From NCBI GenBank assembly GCA_963585895.1, contig OY757939.1:39350956-39414955 (forward strand): 64,000 nucleotides of DNA, given 5' to 3'. Positions 11,601-22,384 of the stretch are shown here, in pieces. The notes under the pieces are model-generated. The model made no database searches. It saw nothing but the letters and a program-made list of their open reading frames with translations, and was not told where the DNA came from. A program made the translations under genes and the position numbers. The first letter of the stretch is position 1. Each line of letters starts with the position of its first letter. This DNA comes from Sepioteuthis lessoniana (lineage: Eukaryota > Mollusca > Cephalopoda > Myopsida > Loliginidae).

Positions 11601-12522
11601 AAAACAACTCTCAAAGATAAACGTATAGTGAATGTGATTCCCTAATCTCTAGGAATAAAATAACCCTATATGGGTTGACATGTTGAAATCAACCAACTAG
11701 AGAATCAAAGAAAATAGTAACCTTTTTTTAATCTCTTTGAGAACCATATATTTAAATGAAATCAAAATGTATTTTCTTATTCATTTATTTATTATTATTA
11801 TCATTTTGAATCTTGCAAACAGGATCTTCACATTGTATTTGTGATGGAACTTGTGAACAATTGTAGCACAAAATCAGACAAACAACGTGTAAAAATTGGT
11901 GCGTCAATGAAATCTGTCTCTATGATATGCAGCTAGGAATTTAACCTTAGTTGCACAACAGCTTTAAGAATTTTGCCTATAATCAGCAGTGAAGGAGTTA
12001 ATTAATCATATATGTAATATTTCTTTTGCTACAAGTTTCTGGCTAACCTTGTGCTTTTACTCTACCTAGCTTACTGGGGGTGGGATATTATAAATCCTGT
12101 TGCTATGGCAGGAACATCTTCCTATCGGATTTCTCATAATCTGTTCGACCATGAAGGCACCTCGGGAATATCCTCATTCTCTTTTAGATTTTCCGGGAAA
12201 TAATTTTCCATTGCAATACAGTTTATAATTGTACATTTTTTAATTTGATTTTGCTTTTTACTAGCTTTTTGTTATTTTACTTTGTTTTTTAAAGGTATTG
12301 TTAATTCTTTATTCTAATTTCCGTCTCTTTTATGATAAGCTTATATGATGATGGAGGCATCAATTTCATAGGGGAGATAGGAACACAAGAGCATTGGTCT
12401 ACTAAAATCACTCGTATAAACAGAAAGATAGAAAGAGGAAAAGAAAGAAAGTGAGAGATAAAGTAAGTGAAAGAAAAATCTAGTTGAATAACCTACTTAG
12501 TTTATTAACAGTTAAAAAAAGT

Positions 12523-12985
12523 ACAATTCCAAAACTTCTGTGATCAAAAATGAAATGCAACACTTCTGTAATCAAAAATGAAATGCAACACTTCTGTAAT
12601 CAAAAATTAAATGCAACACTTCTGTCATCAAAAATTAAATGCAAAACTTCTGTAACCAAAAATGAAATGCAACACTTCTGTAATCAAAAATTAAATGCAA
12701 CACTTCTGTCATCAAAAATGTAATGCAACACTACTGTAACCAAAAAAAAAATTACAACATTTCTTTTATCAAAACTGAATTGTAACACTTCTGAAATTTA
12801 AAAAAAATGTAACAGTTCTGTTATCAGAAATGAAATTCAACTCTTCTGTATCAAAAAAATAAAATTATACCACTTCTGTAATCAAAATAGAATTACACCA
12901 CTTCTGTAATCAAAAATAAACTTGCAACTTCTCTGAAATGAAAAAAAAAATGGTGACATCTCTGTAATCAAAAATAAAACTGTAT
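12523..12985. repeat. 28-bp tandem minisatellite
   Basis: About 16 units of AACACTTCTGTAATCAAAAA + TGAAATGC. The left half is regular; units beyond about 12730 are more diverged. It ends at a short (TA)n run (12983-13002). No coding capacity. Confidence 0.88.
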
Positions 12986-13370
12986 ATATATATATATATA
13001 TAAACAAACACCCACATAAGGGTGTACTTATTTTGAACTTCTACACATTCATGTTTTTGGTAATAGAGTTTAAAAATTGATTGGTAATAAAAATTGCTTA
13101 ATAATATCCATTTTGATCTTATAATTTTCCCTTAGAAATAATAAAATCCTGGTGTGTTTAGTTTAAAAGAAAATCAATTTTTTATAAAGAAAATTGGTAG
13201 AGATATATTAATTTAAGAGTAATATTGAATATATCTTTTTGTTTTGTTAAGTTTTATTCAAAAACCATTTCAACAATAAAGTTTCTGTCTCAAAATTATC
13301 ATTTCCATATCAATAATAATTTGTGCACATTTATCTAATCTTGTTCGACTATCTAAAGGAGAAATTAGTA

Positions 13371-13696
13371 TGTAATGATGTCATGTGAGAATAAAATGAG
13401 ACACTGGTGATTGAATACTGATCGCCAGTGGCCAGAAGTGGCCGGCCTGCAGATAATATAAATAGAGGCACCGTGCTGTTTGGACGGGACATTAGTTCTG
13501 TGGACATCAGTCAGGCAGACTTCAGCGAGAAAAGACTTTCAGTAATAGCTTGGCCAGTAGTATAATGGAAAGTGACAATCTTTTGTTGGTCATATTTTCA
13601 GTTAATGCGTTGTTTCGGTTAAATGAAATAATTATGCTTTTTTTAAGTTGTTTCACGATTATTTTCTCTTCATTTTATCCACAAGTTAGCATTACA
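13371..13696 (+). mobile_element. Possible solo LTR with a TATA box
   Basis: Starts TGTAATGATG and ends AGCATTACA, giving 7-bp inverted ends (TGTAATG/CATTACA) with TG...CA termini. A good TATAAATAG box lies at 13457-13465, followed by a less AT-rich stretch unlike the surroundings. No target duplication was found and no coding region is attached. It could instead be a lone promoter-like fragment of another repeat. Confidence 0.4.
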
Positions 13697-13699
13697 AAA

Positions 13700-14035
13700 A
13701 ATGATTAATTGATTGATTTTTAATAGCATATCAAACCATCTGGGCTTATTTCTTACCTAGAAGTTTGGGAATTGCGTTCATTTTACTTCTATATATACAT
13801 TTTTTTTTCATAGTTTCTTGAGAGCAATTTGCACATAGTTCTATGATATCATGTATTTTTATCAAATATAAGTAATTGGCAAACAGATCTATTTGTCCCA
13901 CAGATGGGATCCAAACAGGTACTAACTCACCAGGTTAAAATAGACTTGGGAGTAATGGCTATGAAGGAGTACTCCATGTTCCCCAGATCTCCAGAAGCGG
14001 TATGTCACGATCAAATGCAGTTTAGTGTCATACTC
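13700..14035 (-). mobile_element. B2-type retroposon, truncated
   Basis: Begins at the (TTGA)n edge with TTGATTTTTAATAGCATATC and continues with the AT-rich zone and the ATCTATTTGTCCCACAGATG core in reverse. It is cut where a plus-oriented family B head begins at 14045. Confidence 0.65.
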
Positions 14036-14044
14036 TGAACTGAA

Positions 14045-14502
14045 CCCAGTCAGCTGGGGCTGTAGAATACACCACCTGCATCTCTGCAGAGTGATAAGAC
14101 TCTCCCAACAAATGTCCTGGATATGACACTAAACAATCTGATGGTGAGGCTCCAGTAATATTGAAGCTTTGGGGAATGTGGAGTTCCCCTTTATTGCTAT
14201 CACTCCAAGATCTGGAGTGGTAGCACCTGAAAGGGTCCTATATATGGTTCAAATAGAACTGTTTGACATTTAAATTGAGTGTAAACAAATGACTTATGCT
14301 AAATTAGATTGTTTGAAATAAGAACTCTTTGATCATTTAACTGTGTATGGATAAATAACTGATGTTTAATAGGATTGTTAGAGATACATACCAATATTAG
14401 AACCATTTAACTTTGTTGACAAGTTAAACTGAATTGTTAGAAATGGAACTGTTTGATCATTTAACAGTGTGTATCAAAAAATTGGTTTACAAATCATATA
14501 TT

Positions 14503-14546
<44 letters not shown>

Positions 14547-14620
14547 AGGATTTGGCATTAAATAACCAACAATGGTTTAGATGCCATAAAACCAAACCAA
14601 ACCAAACTAAACCAAACCAT
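14045..14620 (+). mobile_element. Family B retroposon
   Basis: Head CAGTCAGCTGGGGCTGTAGA, core, AT-rich zone, a (TA)n run at 14507-14542, then the tail GGATTTGGCATTAAATAACC...GATGCCATAAAACC and (CCAAA)n. It is nearly complete but short for the family because there are fewer internal repeats. Confidence 0.85.
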
Positions 14621-14925
14621 ACCCAAGACAGCCCATTCTTTGGAGGGAGGGGGTCTTACTTCTCAGCGGGGGTCTTACTTCGCAGCAGGGTGTCTTATTC
14701 CTTTGCTGGGGATACAATCAGTGTATTCTCTGAACAGGACAAGAGCACATTTTTAGGTTTTATTTACCACAGAATTTCATTATTTTTTTTGTAACCCACT
14801 TTGTTATACATGGTGAATTCAATAAGTTTCAATACTTTTTTGTACAGGCATTTAAAATTGTCATAGACTCTTGAAAATTCAGTATGTTATTGCTATACAT
14901 CTTATGAGATGACTGACCAATTTTT

Positions 14926-15240
14926 ATGATTTCAGATTCAAATGAACAGCTACTGCAGGAATTGGAATACACACTACTAAAGCCTGATTGTCACAGCTGG
15001 TCAATTTCAAAAGTACAATCTGGACATGAGGACACTTTAAAAGAACGATATGCAATAAAATTCTGTTTTAAACTTGGAAAAAATGCCACAGAAACATATG
15101 GAATGCTTCAGACTGCTTTTGGAGCATCTTGCATGAATCGAACATCAGTTTTTGTGTGGCATAAGAGATTCAAGGAAGGCAGGGAGTCTATGAGGGATGA
15201 TGAGAGGTATGGGAGAAGGAAGTCAGAACACAAAAGTTGA
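14926..15240 (+). pseudogene. Mariner transposase, N-terminal DNA-binding part
   Basis: The open frame encodes KFCFKLGKNATETYGMLQ followed by a VFVWHKRFKEGRES segment and RDDERYGRRK. This is the paired helix-turn-helix plus WHKRF-like region typical of mariner/SETMAR-like transposases, which bind the terminal inverted repeats. The frame stops at 15238-15240, just before the GGGTTA junction, where the catalytic core should continue. The first 30-odd residues do not look like transposase, so the start codon is uncertain. Confidence 0.75.
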
Positions 15241-15249
15241 TTGGCCAAA

Positions 15250-15267
15250 GGGTTAGGGTTAGGGTTA
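15250..15267. repeat. Three GGGTTA (telomere-type) repeats
   Basis: Exactly three GGGTTA units lie between the two transposase pieces, where mariner coding sequence is missing. (TTAGGG)n is the usual animal telomere repeat. Three units is short and could arise by chance or by filler synthesis during break repair. Confidence 0.7.
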
Positions 15268-15289
15268 CTATGTTGAGGTTTTAAGGGAG

Positions 15290-15622
15290 TTCAGGAAGAG
15301 ATTCCACCGGAAGAGGCCAGCACTCTTCAAATCGGGTCAGTGACATTTTCACCAGGACAATACACCAGTCCACAACTCCATCCTTGTCACTGACTATTTG
15401 ACCAAGATGGGCATCAAGACAGTTCCTCAGACTCCCTATAGTCCAGACCTTGGTCCCTGTGACTTTTGGTTATTCCCTAAGCTCAGAGGCTGTCGTCGTT
15501 ATGAGACAATTGAGGAGATGAAAGAGGCTGTGATGAAGGTCATTGACACACTCACACAAGAGGACTTCCATGGGGCCTTCCAGAAGTCGTTGGAACAGTA
15601 CAACAAGTGCATTGTAGCCTGA
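15290..15622 (+). pseudogene. Mariner transposase, C-terminal catalytic part
   Basis: Translation gives HQDNTPVHNS (the HxDN motif with a catalytic Asp, 15349-15378 region), then TPYSPDLGPCDFWLFPKL, which holds the final catalytic Asp of the D-D-D triad, then EAVMKVIDTLT and a natural-looking stop at 15620-15622. The first catalytic Asp lies in the deleted middle. A frame change separates this from the N-terminal piece. The 3' inverted repeat follows about 80 bp after the stop, as in intact mariners. Confidence 0.82.
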
Positions 15623-15707
15623 GGAGATTACTTCAAAGGGGACTAGCGTTTCATGTGTGTACTATCAATAAAAGTGCCCATACAAAAAAAGTCTGGAAAC
15701 TTATTTA

Positions 15708-16180
15708 ATGATCTTCGTAGCAATGATACCATTAAATTACACATGCAGCAAGAAAACACAAAGGAGGATTCAGACTCTCCAAATTGTAAGAGAAGGATAA
15801 TGCCAACATTTTTTACCAAAAACAAGCTATTAGGAACCCTTGTGCAAGTTTCCAGTTAAGACAAAAGAATGGAATCTGATATTGAAAAATGTGCCTTGCT
15901 AATAATGAATTAAGAGAAAAGAAAAACCAAAGAAGGAACTGAATTAGCCATTCAGAAAGCATCAGAAAGAAGACTACTAATACTTAGGAATCCTAGAAGC
16001 AAATACTATCATGAAAATTGAAAAAAGAAGATAATGTATTATTGATAATAACTTGCAGAACCCGAGGAAATTCCACTGAACAAAAAACAAGTCAAGAAGA
16101 GCTATTTATGCATGAGCGGTTGATTTGCAATCTTATTCCATATAAATCCTACTGTTGCCTTTGCAATAAATAATACAAAA
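15708..16180 (+). pseudogene. Non-LTR retrotransposon fragment, degenerate
   Basis: Broken frames read FNDLRSNDTIKLHMQQEN, then ESDIEKCALLIM and TKEGTELAIQ, later NPRSKYYHE and EELFMHERL. This resembles the post-catalytic region of a reverse transcriptase (the GIEKCAxLVM segment and the following linker) known from animal non-LTR elements with restriction-like endonucleases. At least four stops or frameshifts are visible. A later part of the same kind of element is at 51755-52240. Confidence 0.6.
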
Positions 16181-16417
16181 ATATACAATAATAATCTATG
16201 CAATATTTAATACTCATATCATTTGTTAGAATTTAATTCTATCAAACCAACAAGATCAATAAATAGTTGCATATTTTATTTTGTGGAAAATGGTATTGTT
16301 AGTACCAAGGAAACTTTGGAGCTCTTTTTCATTTTTAGCCTACATTGTTGGAACTTATCAGAACTTCAGAGCTCATCAGATCACCATCAAACTGATGTAC
16401 ACTAATTTATGTTTACT

Positions 16418-16694
16418 GTGCTACTAAGTGAGGATAGATGAAGTTAGCACAGGGCAATTCCATCAGAGTTGAACACAGTGTTTGATCTGAACAAGCAACA
16501 TCTATGTAGAAGAATATTTCATGTGATTGAAGATGGAAGAATATCCCACTTTGATGCAGGGAGATGTAGAAGAATATTTCACTTGACTGAAAATGAAAGA
16601 ATGATCCACTTGATTGTGTTACTTTGTGAGGATAGATAATGTTAGCACAGGGCAGTTCCATCAGAGTTGAACACAGTGTTTGATTTGAACAAGC
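16418..16694. repeat. Two-copy tandem duplication, about 198-bp spacing
   Basis: GTTAGCACAGGGCAATTCCA (16443) recurs as GTTAGCACAGGGCAGTTCCA (16641), and the following CATCAGAGTTGAACACAGTG is repeated in both. Between them is an internal repeat of ATGTAGAAGAATATTTCA at 16503 and 16564. No gene. Confidence 0.7.
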
Positions 16695-17086
16695 ATATCA
16701 TATAGCTATTAAATATATAATATATAATAGAGTCATAGATAGTCTTGAGAAGTGTAAATGAAATAAGCTTTAGAGTAAAGGTCTGTGTTTGGGTCAACTG
16801 AGGTTGGTAGTATTAATTGTAGTCTAACTGGAGCATTTGTGGTGCATATGGCATGACATCTACTTTACAACTGGACTCTGAGGCATACAAGTACAACTGG
16901 CATACTGCTATTGGTCACTACTTTTGTATCTTCTATATGTGTGCTGTAAGGCCATATTTGCATAGCTATTCAAAATGGTGGCAAATCAAAGTGCACTAAA
17001 CTTGAACAGTGGTTGAACAATATGTATTTAGTATTAAAAAGCCAAAACTCACAAAAATTTTCATACAAAAATAGATCTTAAATTTA

Positions 17087-17122
<36 letters not shown>

Positions 17123-17450
17123 ATATAATTTGTATTAGTTGAAGTTGGGAATTAGAACTCTCATTCTGAGAATTTCTAGTTCAAAACTAGCAACACCTCC
17201 TCTTGAAATAGTGATTTGGCTATGTTTGAAGAGGATATGTTTAACACTGCTGAAAAAATGCTTTTTCTATTCTCTCTTCCATCTTCTTTATTCTACTTCT
17301 ATTTATCAGCAACTAAGTCATTTTTTATATCATACAAACAACATTAGTTTCCTTTTTTATCCTTTCTATTTGCAAAGTATCCCCTGATGATTGCATCTTT
17401 TTTTAAATAAATTAAACTGACAATGAGGCGTGAGTAAACATTCATTTATT
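16695..17450. other. Intergenic, no gene seen
   Basis: AT-rich sequence with a (TA)n run at 17091-17118. The open frame at 17139-17387 is rich in Ser, Leu and Phe and has no family features. Confidence 0.5.
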
Positions 17451-17452
17451 TT

Positions 17453-17929
17453 AGGTTTGGTTTGGTGGCATATAAACCATTGTAGGTTATTTAATGCCAA
17501 ACCAGTTCATACAAGTATATTAGATATATATGATTTGTAAACATTAGTCAACAAAGTTAAATTGTTCCAAGTATCACTACTAATTCAATTAAACATCAAT
17601 CATTTGTTTACACACAGTTAAATGATCAAACTGTTCTAATTCAAACAATTAAATTTAGCATAAGTCATTTATTTGCATTCAGTTTAAATGTCAAACAGTT
17701 CTATTTGACACATAGACAGGACCCTATCAGTACTACCACTCCAGGTCAGAGTGGCTCTTGAAGCGATAGCAATAAAGGGATACTCCGAATTCCCCAAAGC
17801 TCCAGCATTACTGGAGCCTCATTATCAGATTGTTTAGTGTGATATCCAGGACATTCGTTGGGTGAGGGGAGGTTTTACCCCTTTGCAGAGATGCAGTCGG
17901 TGTATTCTACAGCCACAGCCGACTGGGCT
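17453..17929 (-). mobile_element. Family B retroposon
   Basis: Minus orientation: tail at the left (GGTTTGGTTTGG, ACCATTGTAGGTTATTTAAT), head at the right ending GCCGACTGGGC. The head stem CAGTCGG/CCGACTG is intact (CAGTCGG near 17894). Nearly complete. Confidence 0.87.
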
Positions 17930-18036
17930 ATTTATTTTAGGTTTTAATATTTTATATATATATATATATATATGTTTAATCTATTGTTGTATTCACAAGT
18001 TTTCAGTAACAAAACATTAATTCAATAATGTAAGAT

Positions 18037-18780
18037 TTGATTGGTTGGTTGGTTGGTTGGTTGGTTGGTTGGTTGGATTTTATGGTATATCAATCTTTGT
18101 AGGTTATTTAATGCCAAATCCATTTTTATACAAATAATCAGTTCTATTTCAAGCAATTTAGTTTAGCATGAGTGCAGTTTCAATGTTAAAAACTCTTCTA
18201 TTTCAAACAATTTAGTTTAGCATAAAAAATCAGTTCCATTTCAAACAATTCAGTTTAGTTTGAGTACACACTTTAGCAGTTCTAATTCAGCTAATACAGA
18301 ATATAAAAATTGATTTTGTTTACACAGAGTTAAATGTCAAAACAGTTCTATATCAAACTATTAAGTTTAGCGTAAGTACTGTTTCAATGTCAAAAAAATT
18401 TCCATTTTAAACAATTCAATTTAGCATATGTACACAGTTTAAATGTAAGTACACAGTTTAATTGTCAAAAACATTTCTATTTCAAGCTATTCAGTTTAGA
18501 CAAACAGTTCTCATAATTCAAACAATTCAGTTTAGCATAATTATGCAGTTTTGTTCTATTTAACCCATAGATAGGGCCCTATCAGGTGCTACCATTCCGG
18601 GCCACAGTGGACCTGGGAGCAATGGCAGTGAAGGGGTACTCCGCATTCTCCAATGCTCCAGCATCACTGGAACCTCACCATCAGATTGTTTAGTATCATA
18701 TCTAAGATACTCATTGGTAGGGGGACTTACCCCTCTGCAGTGGTGTAGTTGGTATACTTTGCAGCCCCAGCTGACTGGGC
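18037..18780 (-). mobile_element. Family B retroposon with expanded internal repeats
   Basis: Starts with a (TTGG)n edge and the tail module. Five or more copies of the internal unit (TTTCAAACAATTCAGTTTAG variants) follow, then the core in reverse and the head ending CTGACTGGGC. The long internal zone accounts for the extra length. Confidence 0.87.
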
Positions 18781-19023
18781 AATAGGTAACATGACATTAT
18801 ACTGAACATGAATAGAATTTTCATAAAATTCAAGCGTGAAGTCAAAATAAAAAAATTTTTTAAAAATTAATCATTAATTTAGTGATGTTAATTTGAATCT
18901 TATGACAAGATGACAACATTGTAGGAAAGTCAAGATTATATTCTATGTCGTTCAAGTTCAATCAACTAATTTTTTAAAGTAGTAACTTCTACTGATAAAC
19001 AAAGGAATCTTGTGTACTGTGGT

Positions 19024-19197
19024 GAATTCTCAATTCTGGATCCCTGCAATCAATTTACAATCTGGATCTCTTCAATCAATTTACAATCTGAATCCCTGCA
19101 ATCAATTTACAATCTGGATCTCTGCAATCAATTTACAATCTGGATCCCTGCAATCAATTTACAATCTGGATCTCTGCAATCAATTTACAATCTTGGT
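19024..19197. repeat. 26-bp tandem array
   Basis: Six to seven units of CAATTTACAATCTGGATC + YCTGCAAT. The short open frames across it are by-products of the repeat. Confidence 0.9.
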
Positions 19198-19504
19198 ATT
19201 GTCATTGAAACAGGGGACTAATTTTATTGAGATGGAACAGCATTGTTTTCTGTTGTCATGATGTTATTCCAACTCCACCCACATTATGGATGAGTATCCT
19301 ATTCTTTTCGTAATGTGATAGCAATTGCGTGGTCTTTCCCAATGGTTACTTGCCTTTTCTAGTGTCATCTGAACTTTGTCAGAAATGCTTTGTAAATAAT
19401 ATGTAGAAAAACTGCTGCAAAAAACAAATAACAACAGCAGCAACAACTTTAGAGCCAACAGAGCTGTCATCAGATAAGGTCAGACATGTGGTAATTTAAT
19501 AAGT

Positions 19505-19575
19505 TTTTTTGCTTAGATGTGGCACAAGGCCTTATGAAAGGAGCATTCAATGAGACTCAAACTCACTTTTGGACT
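19505..19575 (-). mobile_element. SINE E fragment
   Basis: GGCACAAGGCCTTATGAAAG and the AATGAGACTCAAACTCAC box-B segment (reverse) match the SINE E copies at 22425-22551 and 25657-25784. The head side is missing. Confidence 0.6.
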
Positions 19576-19639
19576 AATATAGGGTGCGGGGGCAAAATCA
19601 GGAATATTGTAGTATAATAATAAACAACTTATGAAACAA

Positions 19640-19990
19640 AATTAGTTTCAATCTTAAAAAATAAACAACAAGTAGGAAGATAGACACAAAACAGTAAATT
19701 TACTCAATATGGCCACCTTTTTTTTCAATTATTATATCAACACGCCATCAAAATGATTTGCATAGCTTCAAAATAAATTCTTCAGACATTTCATTCCATT
19801 CCTCCTCAATTGTAATCTTAAGCGAACTAATATTTGGACTGGAAGTTGCATTTGTTTTGTTTTCTAGAATGCTCCATATAGCATAGTCAGTGGGGTTAAG
19901 GTCTGAGCTTGATGGAGGCCATAAAGAAAATCCTATCATTTTGGAAATTTTGGGGGGCTTGGTTTTGGTATTAAGCAAATCATAGATTCT
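19640..19990 (-). pseudogene. Tc1/mariner-like transposase C-terminus
   Basis: The minus-strand frame encodes SLWPPSSSDLNPTDYAIWSI, corresponding to the PPxSPDLNPxDYxxW motif with a catalytic acidic residue in the Tc1/mariner superfamily. It continues with IEEEWNEMSEEFILK and, after a stop or frameshift, VDIIIEKKGGHIE. The last motif is the usual C-terminal end of this transposase group. Upstream catalytic regions are absent, so this is a 3' relic. Confidence 0.75.
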
Positions 19991-20199
19991 TTGTCATTTC
20001 TTTTCTGGCTCACTTATATTGGACTGAATTTTAATGAAAAAGTGCTTGAATAATAAATTCAGATTTATCACGTTTTTTTCAAAAACTGGACAGCTCAGAC
20101 AAAAAAAGGGTTTTAAAAATTATTTCATATTTTCCTTCTACACCCTGTACATTTGGAAAAGGTATGAATCCCTTTATTCCCTCAACTATGGGTTAAATA

Positions 20200-20460
20200 G
20201 TAACACTGTTGTTCTTCTAAAAGGATGGCTTTGGCATCAAATACCCCACAAATGTTGATATGCCATCAAACAAAGGAACCTTAAATAGTACCACTGTTGT
20301 TCTAAAAGGATGGCTTTGGCATCAAATACCCCAAAAATGTTGATATGCCATCAAATAAAGAAACTTTAAATAGTACCACTGTTGTTCTTCTAAAAGGATG
20401 GCTTTGGCATCAAATACCCCATAAATGTTGATATGCCATTAAACAAAGAAATGAAACCAC
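20200..20460 (+). repeat. SINE D tail module tandemly repeated three times
   Basis: GGATGGCTTTGGCATCAAAT begins near 20223, 20305 and 20398. Each is followed by ACCCC..AAATGTTGATATGCCAT and AGTACCACTGTTGTTCT. Units of about 80-92 bp combine the end of the SINE D body with the shared tail. No head is present. Confidence 0.85.
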
Positions 20461-20833
20461 AACCAAATTAAATGTCTATATGCTTTACAAAAATTATCAT
20501 GCCTCTTTCCTTTGCAAGGTAGACTTGGTTTTTGGCTATAAATTCATTTGCTTTTTAGTCATGTTTGATTGCTTTCAAAACATATCAATTTGATTTTCCC
20601 AATGATTTTTTCTTTCTCTAATATAGGGTGATTGAAAAAAAATCCCTATTCTAAAATATAAATTATTTAAGAAATAAATTATAAGAATTTTAAGAGTTCC
20701 TTTGGAAAAGGAACTCCTTTTTAAAAATATCTTTTAAAAATATGAATTGTTTTAAGAAAAAAAAAAAATGTTTTATTTTCCTTCACCTCCCACCCTTCCC
20801 CTCCCGTGTCTATTCTGATTTATTTTATCCATA

Positions 20834-20952
20834 AGATCTGAAGAGGTCCTGTTAAATTTTTCTTCGTGTTTTTGGTTTACATCAGAAACACATAACAGGA
20901 TGGAAATAAATTTACAATCCTAAAGTGACCGTTTTTTTGGTTTTTCTTAAAG

Positions 20953-21008
<56 letters not shown>

Positions 21009-21247
21009 TTCTTTGTCCAGTTAAACCGGAGTTGGGAGTAATTCCATCAGGACAAGAAATTATTCATGAATGAATATTTAAAATTTTCCTGGTAAAAAGG
21101 TCAATGTACCAATAATACAGAGCAATAAATTCTTTAAGAAAAAACAACAAAACCGGTCACATAGGATTATAAATTTATTTCTATCCTGTTACGCATTTTT
21201 GAAATTTCCAAAAACACGAAAAAAATTAACAGGACTTCTTCAGATCT
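20834..21247. repeat. Fold-back element with arms of about 120 bp
   Basis: 20834-20954 and 21130-21247 are inverted copies. AGATCTGAAGAGGTCCTGTT on the left matches the reverse of AACAGGACTTCTTCAGATCT on the right, and the CAGGATGGAAATAAATTTAC block also pairs. The spacer contains a (TA)n run (20955-21004) and about 125 bp of unrelated sequence. The structure resembles a fold-back/MITE-type DNA element. No coding sequence. Confidence 0.85.
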
Positions 21248-21272
21248 TTTCAAAAAGATCTGAAGAAGTCCT
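21231..21272. repeat. Perfect 20-bp palindrome with a 2-nt loop
   Basis: AGGACTTCTTCAGATCTTTT (21231-21250) is followed by CA and its exact reverse complement (21253-21272). The left half is the outer end of the fold-back element's right arm. The right half is therefore an extra inverted copy of that end, followed by a (TA)n run. Confidence 0.93.
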
Positions 21273-21297
21273 TGTATATATATATATATATATATAC

Positions 21298-21552
21298 AAG
21301 TAAAGTTGGCCATCGTAGTCAAGGGTGACCTGAAGGCTCCCTTTTCAGTAGCTACTACACTGTGGTGTAGGGGAAGATGCTACTCCTTTTCCTGGATTGC
21401 TCCTCTTTACCCTTGATACATACCTTATAATGCTGAGTCTTAAGCAAGGAGGTTATCAAGTACCATTTTTTTAAGTCTTTGGTAAGATACAACCCAGGAT
21501 CGAACCCCCAGTCTCCCAGGCCAATGACAAACACTCTACCCACTAGACCAAT
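21298..21552 (-). mobile_element. SINE A copy
   Basis: Minus orientation, tail GTAAAGTTGGCCATCGTAGT at the left, head with ACCAATGGAG at the right. Box B in reverse is ATCGAACCCCCAGTCTCCC. Confidence 0.85.
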
Positions 21553-21604
21553 GGAGTCTGATATTGTGCTTAGATGCATTGATTAAATAAGATTTTCTGT
21601 ACAG

Positions 21605-22015
21605 GTCTGAAAAAAATTAAGATATATTTTCTTTTCTCTTCTTACTCTTTTTTTCTCTTTTATCTTATATTTCTTGACTGCCTCTACCTTAAATTTCAGT
21701 CTTTTTTTTTTGTCTTTTTTATTTTCATTATATATATCTCTTTTTTTTCTTCATTTCTTTTTCTTCTCTTCTCTTCTTATCTTTCCTTCTTTTTTATTTT
21801 ATCTCTTCCATTCTTTTTTTTTTTACTTTTCTCTATTTTTTTATTAATATTATTATCTTTCTATTTTTTTTTTTCATTTTCTATTTTCGCTATACATATC
21901 TCTGTTTTTTTTTTCATTTCTTTTCCTTATCTCCTCTTATTTTTCCTTCTTCTTCTTTTTTTATGCCTTTCGTTCATTTTTATCAATTACTTTTCTCCAT
22001 TTTTTATGTAATTAT
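21605..22015. repeat. Polypyrimidine tract of about 400 bp
   Basis: The plus strand is almost all T and C for about 400 bp (TTTTCTTTTCTCTTC-type runs) with only scattered purines. Such tracts can form triplex structures. No repeat unit is evident. Confidence 0.8.
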
Positions 22016-22119
22016 AATTTTTCTGCACATACAAGAACATATCTAAGCCTTTACCTTAACAGATACAGGCTGAGATGTGTTCTTCTATATTAGTTTTTAA
22101 GCTTGATCTAACACTCAAC

Positions 22120-22375
22120 TCACCCAGATGGGGGAAGTTATTGAATATGCTAACTGCACATTTGTAGAGGGATTAGACCCCGCCCCCGACAGGGAAAATA
22201 TGGAGTACCCCTGCATTACCATTACTCTCAGGTCCACTCTGACCCAAAGCGGTAGTACTTGTTATGAACCTATCAATAGGTCAATAGAAATATTTAATCA
22301 TTTACTATAGTTAAGTCCATTTAACTGTGTGTAAGCAAATGAGAGCTCTGGTTCATTTTAAAATGTTATAACAAT
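22120..22375 (+). mobile_element. B2-type fragment
   Basis: Shows the ACTCTCAGGTCCACTCTGAC core, the GTTATGAACCTATCAATAGG segment and AACTGTGTGTAAGCAAATGA. The head is partial and the tail is lost. Confidence 0.6.
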
Positions 22376-22384
22376 CTCAAAGTA

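Larger units (their letters stand above)
14821..15705 (+). mobile_element. Mariner-type DNA transposon, internally deleted
   Basis: Both ends carry imperfect inverted repeats of about 30 bp: AATAAGTTTCAATACTTTTT at 14821 and, at the right end, the complement of AATAAGTTTCCAGACTTTTT ending at 15705. The element encloses two pieces of mariner transposase. At about 885 bp it is shorter than a typical 1.3-kb mariner. The missing central part is replaced by a junction containing GGGTTA repeats. It is inactive. LINE debris follows directly on the right. Confidence 0.8.

Noticed and set aside
12523..12985. Regular 28-bp repeats, CRISPR-like at first glance
   Set aside because: Units are directly tandem with no unique spacers, no cas genes are present, and the DNA is eukaryotic. 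The same holds for 5170-5575 and 62283-62800.
15250..15267. Chromosome end or telomere fusion
   Set aside because: Only three repeat units, and the flanking sequence on both sides belongs to one mariner element.
14926..15622. Domesticated mariner gene (SETMAR-like)
   Set aside because: The catalytic middle is missing, the two parts are in different frames and both inverted ends are present, so it is a dead transposon copy.
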